A stretch of 64,000 nucleotides of DNA from Bacillota bacterium (GTDB lineage Bacteria; Bacillota; Clostridia; Christensenellales; SZUA-584). Made by a program: the position numbers and the translations under genes. Of the stretch, positions 1 to 7,744 are shown piece by piece. Below the pieces are notes generated by a model. It did not search any database. It saw only the letters and a list, made by a program, of their open reading frames with translations, and was not told where the DNA came from. The stretch is taken from NCBI GenBank assembly GCA_023410475.1, contig JAEYPS010000025.1, forward strand, positions 211,632 to 275,631. The letters run 5' to 3'. Within the stretch, counting starts at the first letter, position 1, and each line of letters opens with the position of its first letter.

Positions 1-592
1 GGTTTGAGGGCGATTTAAATATCGGATTAAGGTACAGTATACCCGCGCCGAGCGAACTTATATGATCGAGCTTGTCTATTATCCCTTTTAAATCTCCTCC
101 GAAGAAGTTCGTACGCGTGGGCTTTGCGTCCCACTGAAGCGTTTCGCGCGGGTCGTTTGAATTATCGCCGTTGCAAAAACGCTCAGGGAATATCTGATAG
201 GCGACCGCTCCCTGTGCCCACTCGGGGACGCTGAACACGTCGCATTCGTTGGTGTAGGAGTATTCATAGTAATGAACAGGCGGTGATTCGCTCTGCCCGT
301 AAGGCCCGAAGTATGCCGTACCGTTATCGCCCGAGGCCGCGAAGTAATACTTTAAATACCTTACCGGTTTTTCCTGCGTTATCTCGCATATAAAGCAGTC
401 AAAGTCATTATCTCGGGTCAGGTGCTTTAAGGCGGCACGGTTTACTTTATCCTCAAAGAAGCGGTCCCAGTATACGACCTCCCATGCATTTCGCGATTTT
501 TTTGTGCACTTAATCTTCAGAACAAGGCTGTTCCTCCCCGAGGGATATACATATTCCCTGGCGGGTTCATGCATAAATACCAATGAATCCAT
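1..592 (-). CDS. GH13 neopullulanase/cyclomaltodextrinase-type alpha-glucan hydrolase (5' part only)
   Basis: This is the N-terminal ~197 residues of a gene that runs off the left edge. The first ~125 residues form a beta-rich region typical of the CBM34 domain (MHEPAREYVYPSGRNSLVL near the start, then a YFGPYG stretch). The GH13 barrel follows, with VPEWAQGAVAYQIFPERFCN, then FFGGDLKGIIDKLDHISSLG and LNPIF, which are hallmarks of the neopullulanase/maltogenic amylase/cyclomaltodextrinase group. There is no signal peptide, so it probably acts in the cytoplasm on imported maltodextrins or cyclodextrins. The ATG at 592 is preceded by AAAGG about nine bases upstream. It lies 25 bases downstream of the LacI stop and is probably cotranscribed with it. 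The catalytic Asp/Glu/Asp residues lie outside the window, so exact specificity is open. Confidence 0.87.
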   Translation of the reverse strand, partial: MDSLVFMHEPAREYVYPSGRNSLVLKIKCTKKSRNAWEVVYWDRFFEDKVNRAALKHLTRDNDFDCFICEITQEKPVRYLKYYFAASGDNGTAYFGPYGQSESPPVHYYEYSYTNECDVFSVPEWAQGAVAYQIFPERFCNGDNSNDPRETLQWDAKPTRTNFFGGDLKGIIDKLDHISSLGAGILYLNPIFKSPSN

Positions 593-617
593 CTCATTGC
601 CTTTCGTCTGGATGATG

Positions 618-1640
618 TTATAAGTTGACCCTCGCGGTCGATTCTCTCTTTTCGATACGTGTCGCTATCAGGCTCTGCTGCTCCCTTGCCGAAGGGTTTT
701 CGATACGCTTGAACAGCATGCTTGCGGCCTGAGCTCCCATTTCGAACACGTCTATATCCACGGTCGTAAGCGGCGGCTCGGCGAGGTTCGCTATCGGAAA
801 GTTGTCGAAGCTCAATACTCCCATATCGCCGGGGATATTAAGGCCGGCTTCCACAGCCGCTTTCATCGCGCCAAGGCTCAGAAAATTGTCTCCGCAGACC
901 ACGGCGTCCGGCCTTTCGGGCAGCTGTAAAAGCTCGCGCATCATAAGTCTGCCTTCCTCCTTTGTGCTACCGCCCTCTTTTACATATTCCGGATCATATA
1001 CAAAACCGTTTGCTTCAAGTGATTCTCTGTATCCCGCGTGACGGTTCCTGTTGAATACCTCTTTTCGGCTTCCTCCGATAAACGCTATCCTCTTATAACC
1101 CTGCTCAACAAGATGCACTACAGCCTGCTGGCCGCCCTGCCTGTTGTTGACATCCACCCAGTCTATGGGTACGCTGTTGTCGGCGGGCTCGCCCAGCACA
1201 ACGAACGGGAACTTGATCTTTTTTAATTCTCGCACCATGCGCTGGTCGACAATAGCCGAAGGAAGTATCACTCCCTGCGTCCTTTTGCCGTGTATCAGCC
1301 AATCGAGCATATTTTCCTTTTTCATCAATGTTTTAAGATTGGCTATTATGAGGCACAGCCCGTTGCTGTAAACTATGGTCTCTATTCCGTGGATGACCTC
1401 GTAGAAAAACGGGTTGCTGTATGCCTTGGGCTCCGAAATATTGACCAGCAGCGCGACGGTAAACGCCTTTTGGTTTGAGAGCCCTCTTGCCATGCTGTTG
1501 GGAACATAGTTGAGCTCTTTCATGACTTTGAGCGTCCGCTCTCTCGTCTCCGCGGATATAAGCGGGCTGTTGTTGATGATTCTCGACACGGTAGAGGTAG
1601 ACACCCCCGCGGCTTTCGCTACGTCTTTAATACTTGCCAA
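618..1640 (-). CDS. LacI-family transcriptional regulator (maltodextrin-type)
   Basis: 340-residue LacI/GalR repressor. The N-terminal helix-turn-helix reads ASIKDVAKAAGVSTSTVSRI and is followed by the hinge NYVPNSMARGL and a periplasmic-binding-protein-like sensor domain ending in the usual LAEPPLTTVDI stretch. I favour the TTG at 1640 as start because a GGAG lies eight bases before it and the product then begins M-A-S-I-K-D-V like many family members. An ATG at 1646 is the alternative, but it sits only two bases from that GGAG. A longer reading from 1721 adds 25 unrelated residues. The gene lies upstream of and in line with the GH13 gene, so it probably controls that gene and itself through the operators at 1673-1957. 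The effector is inferred, not shown. Confidence 0.9.
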   Translation of the reverse strand: MASIKDVAKAAGVSTSTVSRIINNSPLISAETRERTLKVMKELNYVPNSMARGLSNQKAFTVALLVNISEPKAYSNPFFYEVIHGIETIVYSNGLCLIIANLKTLMKKENMLDWLIHGKRTQGVILPSAIVDQRMVRELKKIKFPFVVLGEPADNSVPIDWVDVNNRQGGQQAVVHLVEQGYKRIAFIGGSRKEVFNRNRHAGYRESLEANGFVYDPEYVKEGGSTKEEGRLMMRELLQLPERPDAVVCGDNFLSLGAMKAAVEAGLNIPGDMGVLSFDNFPIANLAEPPLTTVDIDVFEMGAQAASMLFKRIENPSAREQQSLIATRIEKRESTARVNL

Positions 1641-1672
1641 ATCCATCACTCCAAATAATCTATTACAATCTA

Positions 1673-1686
1673 TGCAACCGATTGCA
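1673..1686. promoter_or_regulatory. LacI-type operator 1 (TGCAACCGATTGCA)
   Basis: 14-base near-perfect palindrome with the central CG typical of LacI-family operators. It sits between the promoter and the TTG/ATG of the LacI gene. Similar sites at 1792, 1878 and 1944 give the consensus TGnAACCGGTTnCA. Confidence 0.65.
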
Positions 1687-1691
1687 TTAAT

Positions 1692-1721
1692 ATTATGAAT
1701 TAATATGGCCTTAGATGTCAA
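1692..1721 (-). promoter_or_regulatory. Promoter of the lacI-GH13 unit
   Basis: On the minus strand a TTGACA -35 box (1716-1721) is followed after 18 bases by CATAAT (1692-1697). The first LacI-type operator begins just downstream, where a repressor would block the start site. Confidence 0.6.
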
Positions 1722-1791
1722 CAGTCAAAGCGCATAAGTCAGGCTCAGAGTCTTTCGAACAGTTCCGTGTTTTAGATCATATGGCTTCGCA

Positions 1792-1805
1792 TGTAACCGG
1801 TTGTT
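1792..1805. promoter_or_regulatory. LacI-type operator 2 (TGTAACCGGTTGTT)
   Basis: Second copy of the AACCGGTT-centred palindrome upstream of the lacI-GH13 unit. Several spaced sites suggest repression by DNA looping or cooperative binding (inference). Confidence 0.5.
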
Positions 1806-1877
1806 TTGCCTGGATATTTCTGTTATTGTTCCGTTCGGATATAGTTTTGAATCAATGTATTAAATGCCTTACGCTTT

Positions 1878-1891
1878 TGAAACCGGTATCA
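1878..1891. promoter_or_regulatory. LacI-type operator 3 (TGAAACCGGTATCA)
   Basis: Third AACCGGT-centred palindrome in the 450-base non-coding stretch upstream of the LacI gene. Confidence 0.5.
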
Positions 1892-1943
1892 TGACTATAT
1901 ATGCTTATTAATTTGATTTAGATTCTTATATTAATTTGTTTTA

Positions 1944-1957
1944 TGCAACCGGTTTCA
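1944..1957. promoter_or_regulatory. LacI-type operator 4 (TGCAACCGGTTTCA)
   Basis: Fourth and strongest match to TGnAACCGGTTnCA. I see no gene in the 1641-2110 stretch beyond the promoter, these four operators and the terminator at 2041-2069. Confidence 0.55.
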
Positions 1958-2040
1958 TTGATATTATAACTTATACTGAAAAAAAGTCAACCCTCTTTTA
2001 TGCGGTTATTTCTATTAATTTAAAAACACATGAAGTATAA

Positions 2041-2069
2041 AGCCCCGAAACCTTTTGTCTTCCGGGGCT
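2041..2069 (-). terminator. Hairpin terminator after the FGGY kinase
   Basis: AGCCCCG (2041-2047) pairs with CGGGGCT (2063-2069) around a 15-base loop. Read on the minus strand it is followed by TTTATA, about 40 bases after the kinase stop. The T tract is short, so termination strength is uncertain. Confidence 0.55.
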
Positions 2070-2110
2070 CATTTTACTGTATATGCGTTATGTGTTGCGC
2101 CTGAAATATC

Positions 2111-3700
2111 CTATGCCCTGAAGGCTTCTACTGCCGCCCGTTCAACGGCAAAGCTCGCTTTGTAGCGCTCGATAAACGCGTTAAAGCCCGCCTCGTCAGC
2201 AGCGTCCGGCTCAGCGACCGAGCACTGCGCATCGGCAAACACGTTAGCCGAGAGATAATCCGCCAGCGCTTCTCCCTGATTGTTCTTCATGTACGCGGCA
2301 AGTATAGCCATTCCCCACGGCCCGCCTTCACCCGCCGACGCCATGACGTTCACCGGAGCGCCCAGCGCCGCGGCCATGATACGCTGCCCTACCCCGGGCA
2401 CCTTGAAAAATCCTCCGTGCCCCGTTATGGAATCGAGCTTTACGTTCTCGGCAAACAGTATGTCCATGCCTATTTTAAGCGAAGCGCACGCCGAGTAAAG
2501 ATGAGCTCGCATAAAATTTGGCAGATCAAATTTCGCGTCTGGTATTCTCATGAACAGCGGGCGTCCTTCTTCAAAGCCCGTTACATGCTCTCCCGATACG
2601 TAGTTATAGGAAAGCAGGCCTGCGCAGTCCGGGTCGCCCTTAAGGGCGATGTTGAAAAGCGTGCCGTAGAGCCTGTCTGTATCAAACTCTGCTCCAAGAG
2701 CTTTGGCGGCGTCGCCCAGAAGCCTCACCCACGCGTCTATATCGCTTAAGAAGTTGTTGCAGTGCGCCATCGCCACAGGGTCTCCCGACGGCGTTGTAAC
2801 CATGTCTATCTCCTCGTAAACTTTTGAAAGCGGCCGCTCGAGCACGGCCATCGCGAACACGCTCGTGCCAGCGCTGACGTTGCCGGTGCGCTTGCGCACG
2901 CTGTTTGTGGCCACCATGCCAGTGCCCGCGTCCCCTTCGGGAGGGCACATTGGTATGCCTGCCTGCAGCTCTCCAGAAGGATCAAGCAGCTCGGCGCCTT
3001 CTTCTGTAAGCGTTCCCGCGGCCGAGCCCGCGGGAATACCTTTTGGCATTATATCGGCAAGCTTCCAATCGAAACCTTTGTCCGCGACAAGCCCGTCAAA
3101 CGCCGCAAGCATGCGGCTGTCATACTGCCGAGTATCGTCGTCTATAGGGAACATTCCTGACGCGTCGCCCGCGCCGAGCACCCTTTCCCCCGTCAACTGC
3201 CAGTGAATATATCCCGCAAGCGTTGTGAGAAAACGTATCTCGCCAACATGCTTCTCGCCGTTAAGAATAGCCTGATACAGATGCGCGATGCTCCAGCGCT
3301 GAGGAATGTTGAAACCAAACAGCTCAGTCAGGCGTTTGGCCGCCTCGCCCGTTATTGTGTTTCTCCAGGTACGGAACGGCACAAGCAGCCGGCCCTGCCC
3401 GTCGAACGCCATATATCCGTGCATCATAGCGGATACTCCTATCACGCCCACGGTTTCAAGCTTTGTATCATACTTTTCACGCACATCCTCTTTAAGCGCA
3501 GCGTAACAATCACGGATACCTTTCCATACGTCCTCAAGCGCGTAAGTCCATATGCCGTTCTCAAGCCTGTTCTCCCACGTATGGCTGCCCGATGCTATCT
3601 GGTTGTGCTTGTTATCGATAAGCACAGCCTTTATGCGCGTTGAGCCCAGCTCAATGCCAAGAAATGTTTCGCCGGGATTAAGCGTTCTTTTGGTTTGCAT
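2111..3700 (-). CDS. FGGY-family carbohydrate kinase
   Basis: 529-residue sugar kinase of the FGGY/xylulokinase superfamily. Near the N-terminus it has the phosphate-binding loop FLGIELGSTRIKAVLID, where most FGGY kinases have D-x-G-T. Other family marks are GVSAMMHGYMAFD, GDASGMFPID, a GTSVFAM loop and the C-terminal adenosine-binding stretch GHGGFFKVPGVGQRIMAAAL. I start it at the ATG at 3700, which has GGAGG nine bases upstream; an upstream in-frame reading to 3784 looks like 5' leader. It is the last gene after the arabinoside ABC operon, separated by about 230 bases with its own candidate promoter and operator. Its place next to GH127 and GH51 suggests a pentulose such as ribulose as substrate, but family members vary and I cannot fix the sugar. 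Confidence 0.85.
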   Translation of the reverse strand: MQTKRTLNPGETFLGIELGSTRIKAVLIDNKHNQIASGSHTWENRLENGIWTYALEDVWKGIRDCYAALKEDVREKYDTKLETVGVIGVSAMMHGYMAFDGQGRLLVPFRTWRNTITGEAAKRLTELFGFNIPQRWSIAHLYQAILNGEKHVGEIRFLTTLAGYIHWQLTGERVLGAGDASGMFPIDDDTRQYDSRMLAAFDGLVADKGFDWKLADIMPKGIPAGSAAGTLTEEGAELLDPSGELQAGIPMCPPEGDAGTGMVATNSVRKRTGNVSAGTSVFAMAVLERPLSKVYEEIDMVTTPSGDPVAMAHCNNFLSDIDAWVRLLGDAAKALGAEFDTDRLYGTLFNIALKGDPDCAGLLSYNYVSGEHVTGFEEGRPLFMRIPDAKFDLPNFMRAHLYSACASLKIGMDILFAENVKLDSITGHGGFFKVPGVGQRIMAAALGAPVNVMASAGEGGPWGMAILAAYMKNNQGEALADYLSANVFADAQCSVAEPDAADEAGFNAFIERYKASFAVERAAVEAFRA

Positions 3701-3833
3701 GTGTAAAAACCTCCAAATCTGATTTTTCGGCCCTTTTCCGCCCCGACGAGGCGACAATGAGCGCCTTTTATACGGGGCCCCCAAAAGTTTTGAGGCTTAT
3801 CAGGGTGTATATTACAGAGTGAGCATATATCTT

Positions 3834-3862
3834 ATGTTATACGTTTTTTAGCTCAATAGCAA
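3834..3862 (-). promoter_or_regulatory. Candidate promoter and arabino-LacI operator before the FGGY kinase
   Basis: On the minus strand TTGCTA (3857-3862) and TAACAT (3834-3839) are 17 bases apart. Overlapping them, TATACGTTTT at 3838-3847 sits in the context GTTATACGTTT. That matches the operator at 11416-11428 beside the GH127 gene, so the kinase probably belongs to the same LacI regulon. Confidence 0.45.
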
Positions 3863-3933
3863 CTATGCAATGCCAAAAAAATCAAAGTTTTCCCGAAGAA
3901 ACGAGCACGGTATAGAATGTCATATTATAACTG

Positions 3934-5055
3934 CTATATAAGCAGGTTCCTTTCGTCCTTTTTGGAAAACAGATGTATCATCGGCTCAGCCATTTTGAAG
4001 TGAATCTCCTTTAATAAGCCGACTCCCCCGCGGAACCTCTCGTCAACTTCCATCGTAGGCACGCGGATAACGGCGTCCTTCCCCCCGACACTGAGATGTA
4101 TATACATCTCGCTGCCCATCATCTCCGTGACATCGACAGTCGCGCGCACAGCGCCTTCGTCGGTATGCGAAGCTATACTCATGTGCTCCGGGCGTATGCC
4201 GAGCGTAACGTCCTGCTCTTCCGCGCCCTTTTCAAGAAGCTTCGCGCTCGTATCCTGCGTCAAGAGTATCTTAACGTCGCCCAGCAGCACACTATATTTG
4301 CTGCCGGATTTTTGCAGGCGCACATCAAAAAAGTTCATCTGCGGCGTGCCTATGAAACCCGCTACGAAATGGTTGGCTGGATGACCAAACACTTCCTGCG
4401 GCGTGCCTATCTGCTGTATAAAACCGTCCTTCATAATAACTATCCGGTCTCCCAGCGTCATAGCCTCTGTCTGGTCGTGCGTCACATATATGAACGTGGT
4501 GTCCACGCGTTTGTGTATCTTTATTATCTCGGCGCGCATCTGGTTCCTGAGCTTTGCGTCGAGGTTTGAAAGAGGCTCGTCCATCAAAAACACCTGAGGC
4601 TCTCTGACGATGGCTCGTCCTATCGCAACGCGCTGGCGCTGTCCGCCCGAAAGCGCCTTCGGTTTTCTCTGGAGCAGCTCGGTGATGCTGAGAATCTCGG
4701 CAGCCTCCCTCACCTTTCTGTCTATCTCCTGCTTATTAACGCGGCGCAGCTTCAATGCGAACGCCATGTTTTCGTATACCGTCATGTGAGGATAAAGAGC
4801 GTAGTTCTGAAACACCATAGCGATGTCTCTGTCCTTGGGCGCTATGTCGTTAACGAGCCGGTCGCCTATATAGAGCTCTCCGTCCGATATCTCCTCGAGC
4901 CCCGCAACCATTCTGAGCGTCGTGGACTTTCCGCAGCCCGACGGACCGACGAGCACTATAAACTCTTTATCGGCGATCTCAAGGTTGAACTCCTGAACGG
5001 CCACAACATCCTTGTCATATACCTTTTTGATGCCCCTAAAAGATACGTTTGCCAT
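3934..5055 (-). CDS. MsmK/UgpC/MalK-type sugar ABC transporter ATPase
   Basis: 373-residue ABC ATPase that powers CUT1-class sugar importers. Walker A is GPSGCGKST, the signature is LSGGQRQRVAIGRAIVREP, and Walker B is VFLMDEPLSNLDAKLRNQ followed by the switch VTHDQTEAM. The C-terminal ~120 residues form the regulatory OB-fold (TOBE) domain, with LGIRPEHM. I start it at the ATG at 5055, which has GGAAGG upstream; a TTG two codons earlier is possible. It is coupled to the preceding DUF624 gene. It is the only MalK-type ATPase in the window, while a second MalF/MalG pair (49973-51680) has none, so it may serve both. Confidence 0.95.
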   Translation of the reverse strand: MANVSFRGIKKVYDKDVVAVQEFNLEIADKEFIVLVGPSGCGKSTTLRMVAGLEEISDGELYIGDRLVNDIAPKDRDIAMVFQNYALYPHMTVYENMAFALKLRRVNKQEIDRKVREAAEILSITELLQRKPKALSGGQRQRVAIGRAIVREPQVFLMDEPLSNLDAKLRNQMRAEIIKIHKRVDTTFIYVTHDQTEAMTLGDRIVIMKDGFIQQIGTPQEVFGHPANHFVAGFIGTPQMNFFDVRLQKSGSKYSVLLGDVKILLTQDTSAKLLEKGAEEQDVTLGIRPEHMSIASHTDEGAVRATVDVTEMMGSEMYIHLSVGGKDAVIRVPTMEVDERFRGGVGLLKEIHFKMAEPMIHLFSKKDERNLLI

Positions 5056-5057
5056 AA

Positions 5058-5777
5058 TCAATTACCTTCCTTTTCTTGTTCATAAGGCCCTATAATGCGC
5101 CTTTGAAGCGGCCCGTTCACAGCGGCGCAGACGATAAACTGAAAAATCGAAAACCATATGAATACCAGCAGTATGATGGTATACGGGAAAAACGCAGCCG
5201 CGACAAACGCCACTAAAGCCGTGCAACCCAGTATTAGCAAATTCGTTTTCCATTCCATTATCGTCAGTATTAAAGCGTTCTTAGCAATATGTTTGTTCTT
5301 CAGCGCAAGCGTCGGAAGAAATACGAAAACATAGCTTAAAAATATGACCGCAAAGCCCAGCAGAGAAAACCCTATGACCGCCGTAAACAGGCCAAAACTC
5401 TCTCCGTACGAAATGCTCAGGCTGAAAAAGTAGTAGCATGCAAACAGCAGCAGCGCCCCCATGCCCCCAAACGGCATTGCTTTAAAAAAGTTTGCTTTGA
5501 ACTCCTTCCAAAAATCGCTCCACAAAAAACAATTGCCGTTGCGCCAGAGCTTTATCAGCACCCTGTTCACGCCGCACAGCGCCGCTGGTATCGTTATTAC
5601 GGGGATGCAAAATAGAAGAAACAGCAGATTCAGAGTGATGAGCTTCCACATATGCGTCCACAGCAGAAACCCGAACCGCCTTATCCCCTCTTTGGGCGGC
5701 GGCTCTGTCACGCCCATTCCAGGCCCGAAAAGCCTGTTTCGTATGAGTTTTGTAAAATCGCCCTCTTTCTCTTTCAT
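5058..5777 (-). CDS. DUF624 (YesL-like) membrane protein
   Basis: 239-residue membrane protein of the DUF624/YesL family, a group found in sugar ABC operons of Firmicutes and of unproven function. The soluble N-terminus with the usual LFGPGMGVTEPPPKEGIRRF motif leads into the first membrane segment (LITLNLLFLLFCIPVITIPAAL). About four more hydrophobic segments follow, near residues 100-125, 130-155, 175-205 and 205-225. The gene lies three bases after the MalG gene and ends within the start region of the ATPase gene, so it is translated as part of the import operon. It may assist assembly or regulation of the transporter (inference). Confidence 0.9.
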   Translation of the reverse strand: MKEKEGDFTKLIRNRLFGPGMGVTEPPPKEGIRRFGFLLWTHMWKLITLNLLFLLFCIPVITIPAALCGVNRVLIKLWRNGNCFLWSDFWKEFKANFFKAMPFGGMGALLLFACYYFFSLSISYGESFGLFTAVIGFSLLGFAVIFLSYVFVFLPTLALKNKHIAKNALILTIMEWKTNLLILGCTALVAFVAAAFFPYTIILLVFIWFSIFQFIVCAAVNGPLQRRIIGPYEQEKEGN

Positions 5778-5780
5778 GGC

Positions 5781-6692
5781 CTAATTCTTCATTCCGGTCA
5801 TAACGATGCCCTCTACAAAGTAACGCTGACCTATGAGATAGACTATCACGCCCGGCAAAAATGAAAGGCAGGTAGCAGCAAACATCCCCGCGTAATCGTT
5901 TTTGAACGAGCCCATAAAAGTGGTCAGCCCTACCGCCATGGTATACTTTTCCCGCGAAGAAATATAAATCGTTTGCTGCAGCAGATCGTTCCAGGTAGTG
6001 ATGAAGATCAACAGCGCCACAACTATTATAGCCGGCCGGATAGAGGGAACAATGATGCTCATAAGCGTACGCATATAGCCGGCTCCGTCGATGACGGCCG
6101 CCTCGTCGAGCTCTTTAGGCAGAGTCCTGATAAACTGCCTGATGAGAAAGATATTAAACGCTCCTCCTCCGCAAAGATACGGAAGTATCAGCGGCCAGTA
6201 TGTATCTGTAAGCCCCAGGCTCGCCCATGATATGTAGAGCGGAATAAGCGTTACCATAGTCGGCAGCAGCATAGAACCTACGCAGAGCGAAAACAAAAAC
6301 GCTCTTCCTTTAAAGCGCAGCCTGGCAAAAGCATAGCCGCAAAATATTGCCGTGATCGTTCCGAAAACGACACTGGGAACGACAATTGTAAGCGTATTCC
6401 CTAAATACCGCCAAAAATCAAAGGTAGTCGGTTTTATATTATAATTGGAAAACAGCCACTCCGTCGGAAAAAACTGCGGCGGCCATCTGAATATTTCGAG
6501 GCTTTTCATAAGCGAAGAGCGCACCATCCACCACAAGGGCAGCATTACTAACGCAGCCAGTAAGATGACGATAATTAACGAAATGATATCCGCAATCTGC
6601 TGACTTCTCTTTTTGCTTTTTAAGCTTCTTACGGGCACTCCCGTATTAATCTTTTGATTCGCGGTTCCGTTCGTTATGCCGGTTTCGTTCAT
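5781..6692 (-). CDS. CUT1 sugar ABC permease, MalG-type
   Basis: 303-residue inner-membrane permease of the MalG class. After a ~35-residue cytoplasmic tail it has six predicted membrane segments. The EAA loop that contacts the ATPase reads ELDEAAVIDGAGYMRTLMSI and continues into IVPSIRPAI, which is diagnostic. Its start overlaps the end of the MalF gene by four bases (ATGA), so the two are translationally coupled. With the MalF partner and the lipoprotein at 7745 it forms an importer, probably for arabino-oligosaccharides given the flanking GH127 and GH51 enzymes. Confidence 0.94.
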   Translation of the reverse strand: MNETGITNGTANQKINTGVPVRSLKSKKRSQQIADIISLIIVILLAALVMLPLWWMVRSSLMKSLEIFRWPPQFFPTEWLFSNYNIKPTTFDFWRYLGNTLTIVVPSVVFGTITAIFCGYAFARLRFKGRAFLFSLCVGSMLLPTMVTLIPLYISWASLGLTDTYWPLILPYLCGGGAFNIFLIRQFIRTLPKELDEAAVIDGAGYMRTLMSIIVPSIRPAIIVVALLIFITTWNDLLQQTIYISSREKYTMAVGLTTFMGSFKNDYAGMFAATCLSFLPGVIVYLIGQRYFVEGIVMTGMKN

Positions 6693-7630
6693 TTCTTATC
6701 ATCTCCTCCCTCATTGAATATCCAGCTTTTTGCTGTGGCAAACAGTATAAAAGCCAGTATAGCGGCGACGATAAAAAACACAAACGCAATAGCGCCGGCT
6801 TTCCCCAGTTCCCTGCTTCTGAATCCGGTCTGATACATCAAATATGTCATAAACATTGTAGATTTCCCCGGCCCGCCTTTTGTAACGGCAAGCGCGGGTA
6901 CGACTATCTGCAGATTGACGACAAGGCTCATCAAAAGATTATAAAAAATTATAGGAGACATGCAGGGTATGGTAACGTTCCAAAACCGCTGCCATGAACT
7001 TGCGCCGTCTATTTCCGCAGCCTCGTGATATACCCGGGGCACGTTTTGCAGCCCTGCCAAGAATATGACGATCAGGTTGCCGGATGTCCAAACAGCGATA
7101 AGGGCCAGTGACGGTATGGCCGTGTCCGCGGAAGACAGGAAATAGGATTTTTCAAAGCCTAAATTCACAAGTATATAGTTTATCAGACCACCGTCATATT
7201 TTAATAAAAACCACCAGCTGATCATGACCGCGGTGGCGGGCAGGATATACGGTATATAGAAAACCGCACGGAAAAATCCGCGTGCGGGAATCTTGCGGTT
7301 TAAGAGCATCGCTATGATCATGGAGTAAATGATACTTCCGGCAACGGCTATCAGCGAGAAGATTACAGTTACCTTAATAGAGTTAAGAAAGTCAATACTC
7401 GGGCTTTGGAATATATCTATAAAGTTATCAACCCCAACAAACTTGATAGCCGGAAGAGTGCCGCCTTGAACAAAATGCCCTACGTTCAGGTCCGTTAAAC
7501 TTATGCCGAAAACGGCCAATAAAGGCAAATATGTAATCAGCGTCAAACCAAGAAATGCGGGAATCAAAAAAAGATATGCCGCGCGCTGTTCCTTGATTGC
7601 GATTTTTGCCCTCTTTTTCTTGTTTTTCAT
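6689..7630 (-). CDS. CUT1 sugar ABC permease, MalF-type
   Basis: 313-residue permease with the usual six membrane segments. The first is YLFLIPAFLGLTLITYLPLL, and the EAA loop reads YHEAAEIDGASSWQRFWNV then TIPCMSP. It is the partner of the downstream MalG protein, with which it overlaps by ATGA. About 115 bases separate it from the upstream binding-protein gene; that gap holds a hairpin (7668-7704) likely to lower permease expression relative to the binding protein. Confidence 0.94.
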   Translation of the reverse strand: MKNKKKRAKIAIKEQRAAYLFLIPAFLGLTLITYLPLLAVFGISLTDLNVGHFVQGGTLPAIKFVGVDNFIDIFQSPSIDFLNSIKVTVIFSLIAVAGSIIYSMIIAMLLNRKIPARGFFRAVFYIPYILPATAVMISWWFLLKYDGGLINYILVNLGFEKSYFLSSADTAIPSLALIAVWTSGNLIVIFLAGLQNVPRVYHEAAEIDGASSWQRFWNVTIPCMSPIIFYNLLMSLVVNLQIVVPALAVTKGGPGKSTMFMTYLMYQTGFRSRELGKAGAIAFVFFIVAAILAFILFATAKSWIFNEGGDDKK

Positions 7631-7667
7631 ATCTTTTATCCCACTTTCCAGGATTATAAATCACGCA

Positions 7668-7704
7668 GGGCGCCCTCATACGCATTTTTGCTTTTCAGGC
7701 GCCC
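7668..7704 (-). promoter_or_regulatory. Hairpin 3' of the binding-protein gene (operon B)
   Basis: GGGCGCC (7668-7674) pairs with GGCGCCC (7698-7704) around a 23-base loop, about 40 bases after the binding-protein stop. No T tract follows, so it looks like an mRNA-stabilising or attenuating hairpin, not a full terminator. Confidence 0.45.
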
Positions 7705-7744
7705 CATATGACTCTACCGTTACTTTAAAATAACCATTAGTTTT

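Noticed and set aside
2041..2069. Riboswitch in the 1650-2110 non-coding stretch
   Set aside because: The stretch is explained by a promoter, four operators and one short hairpin; no multi-helix conserved core is visible.
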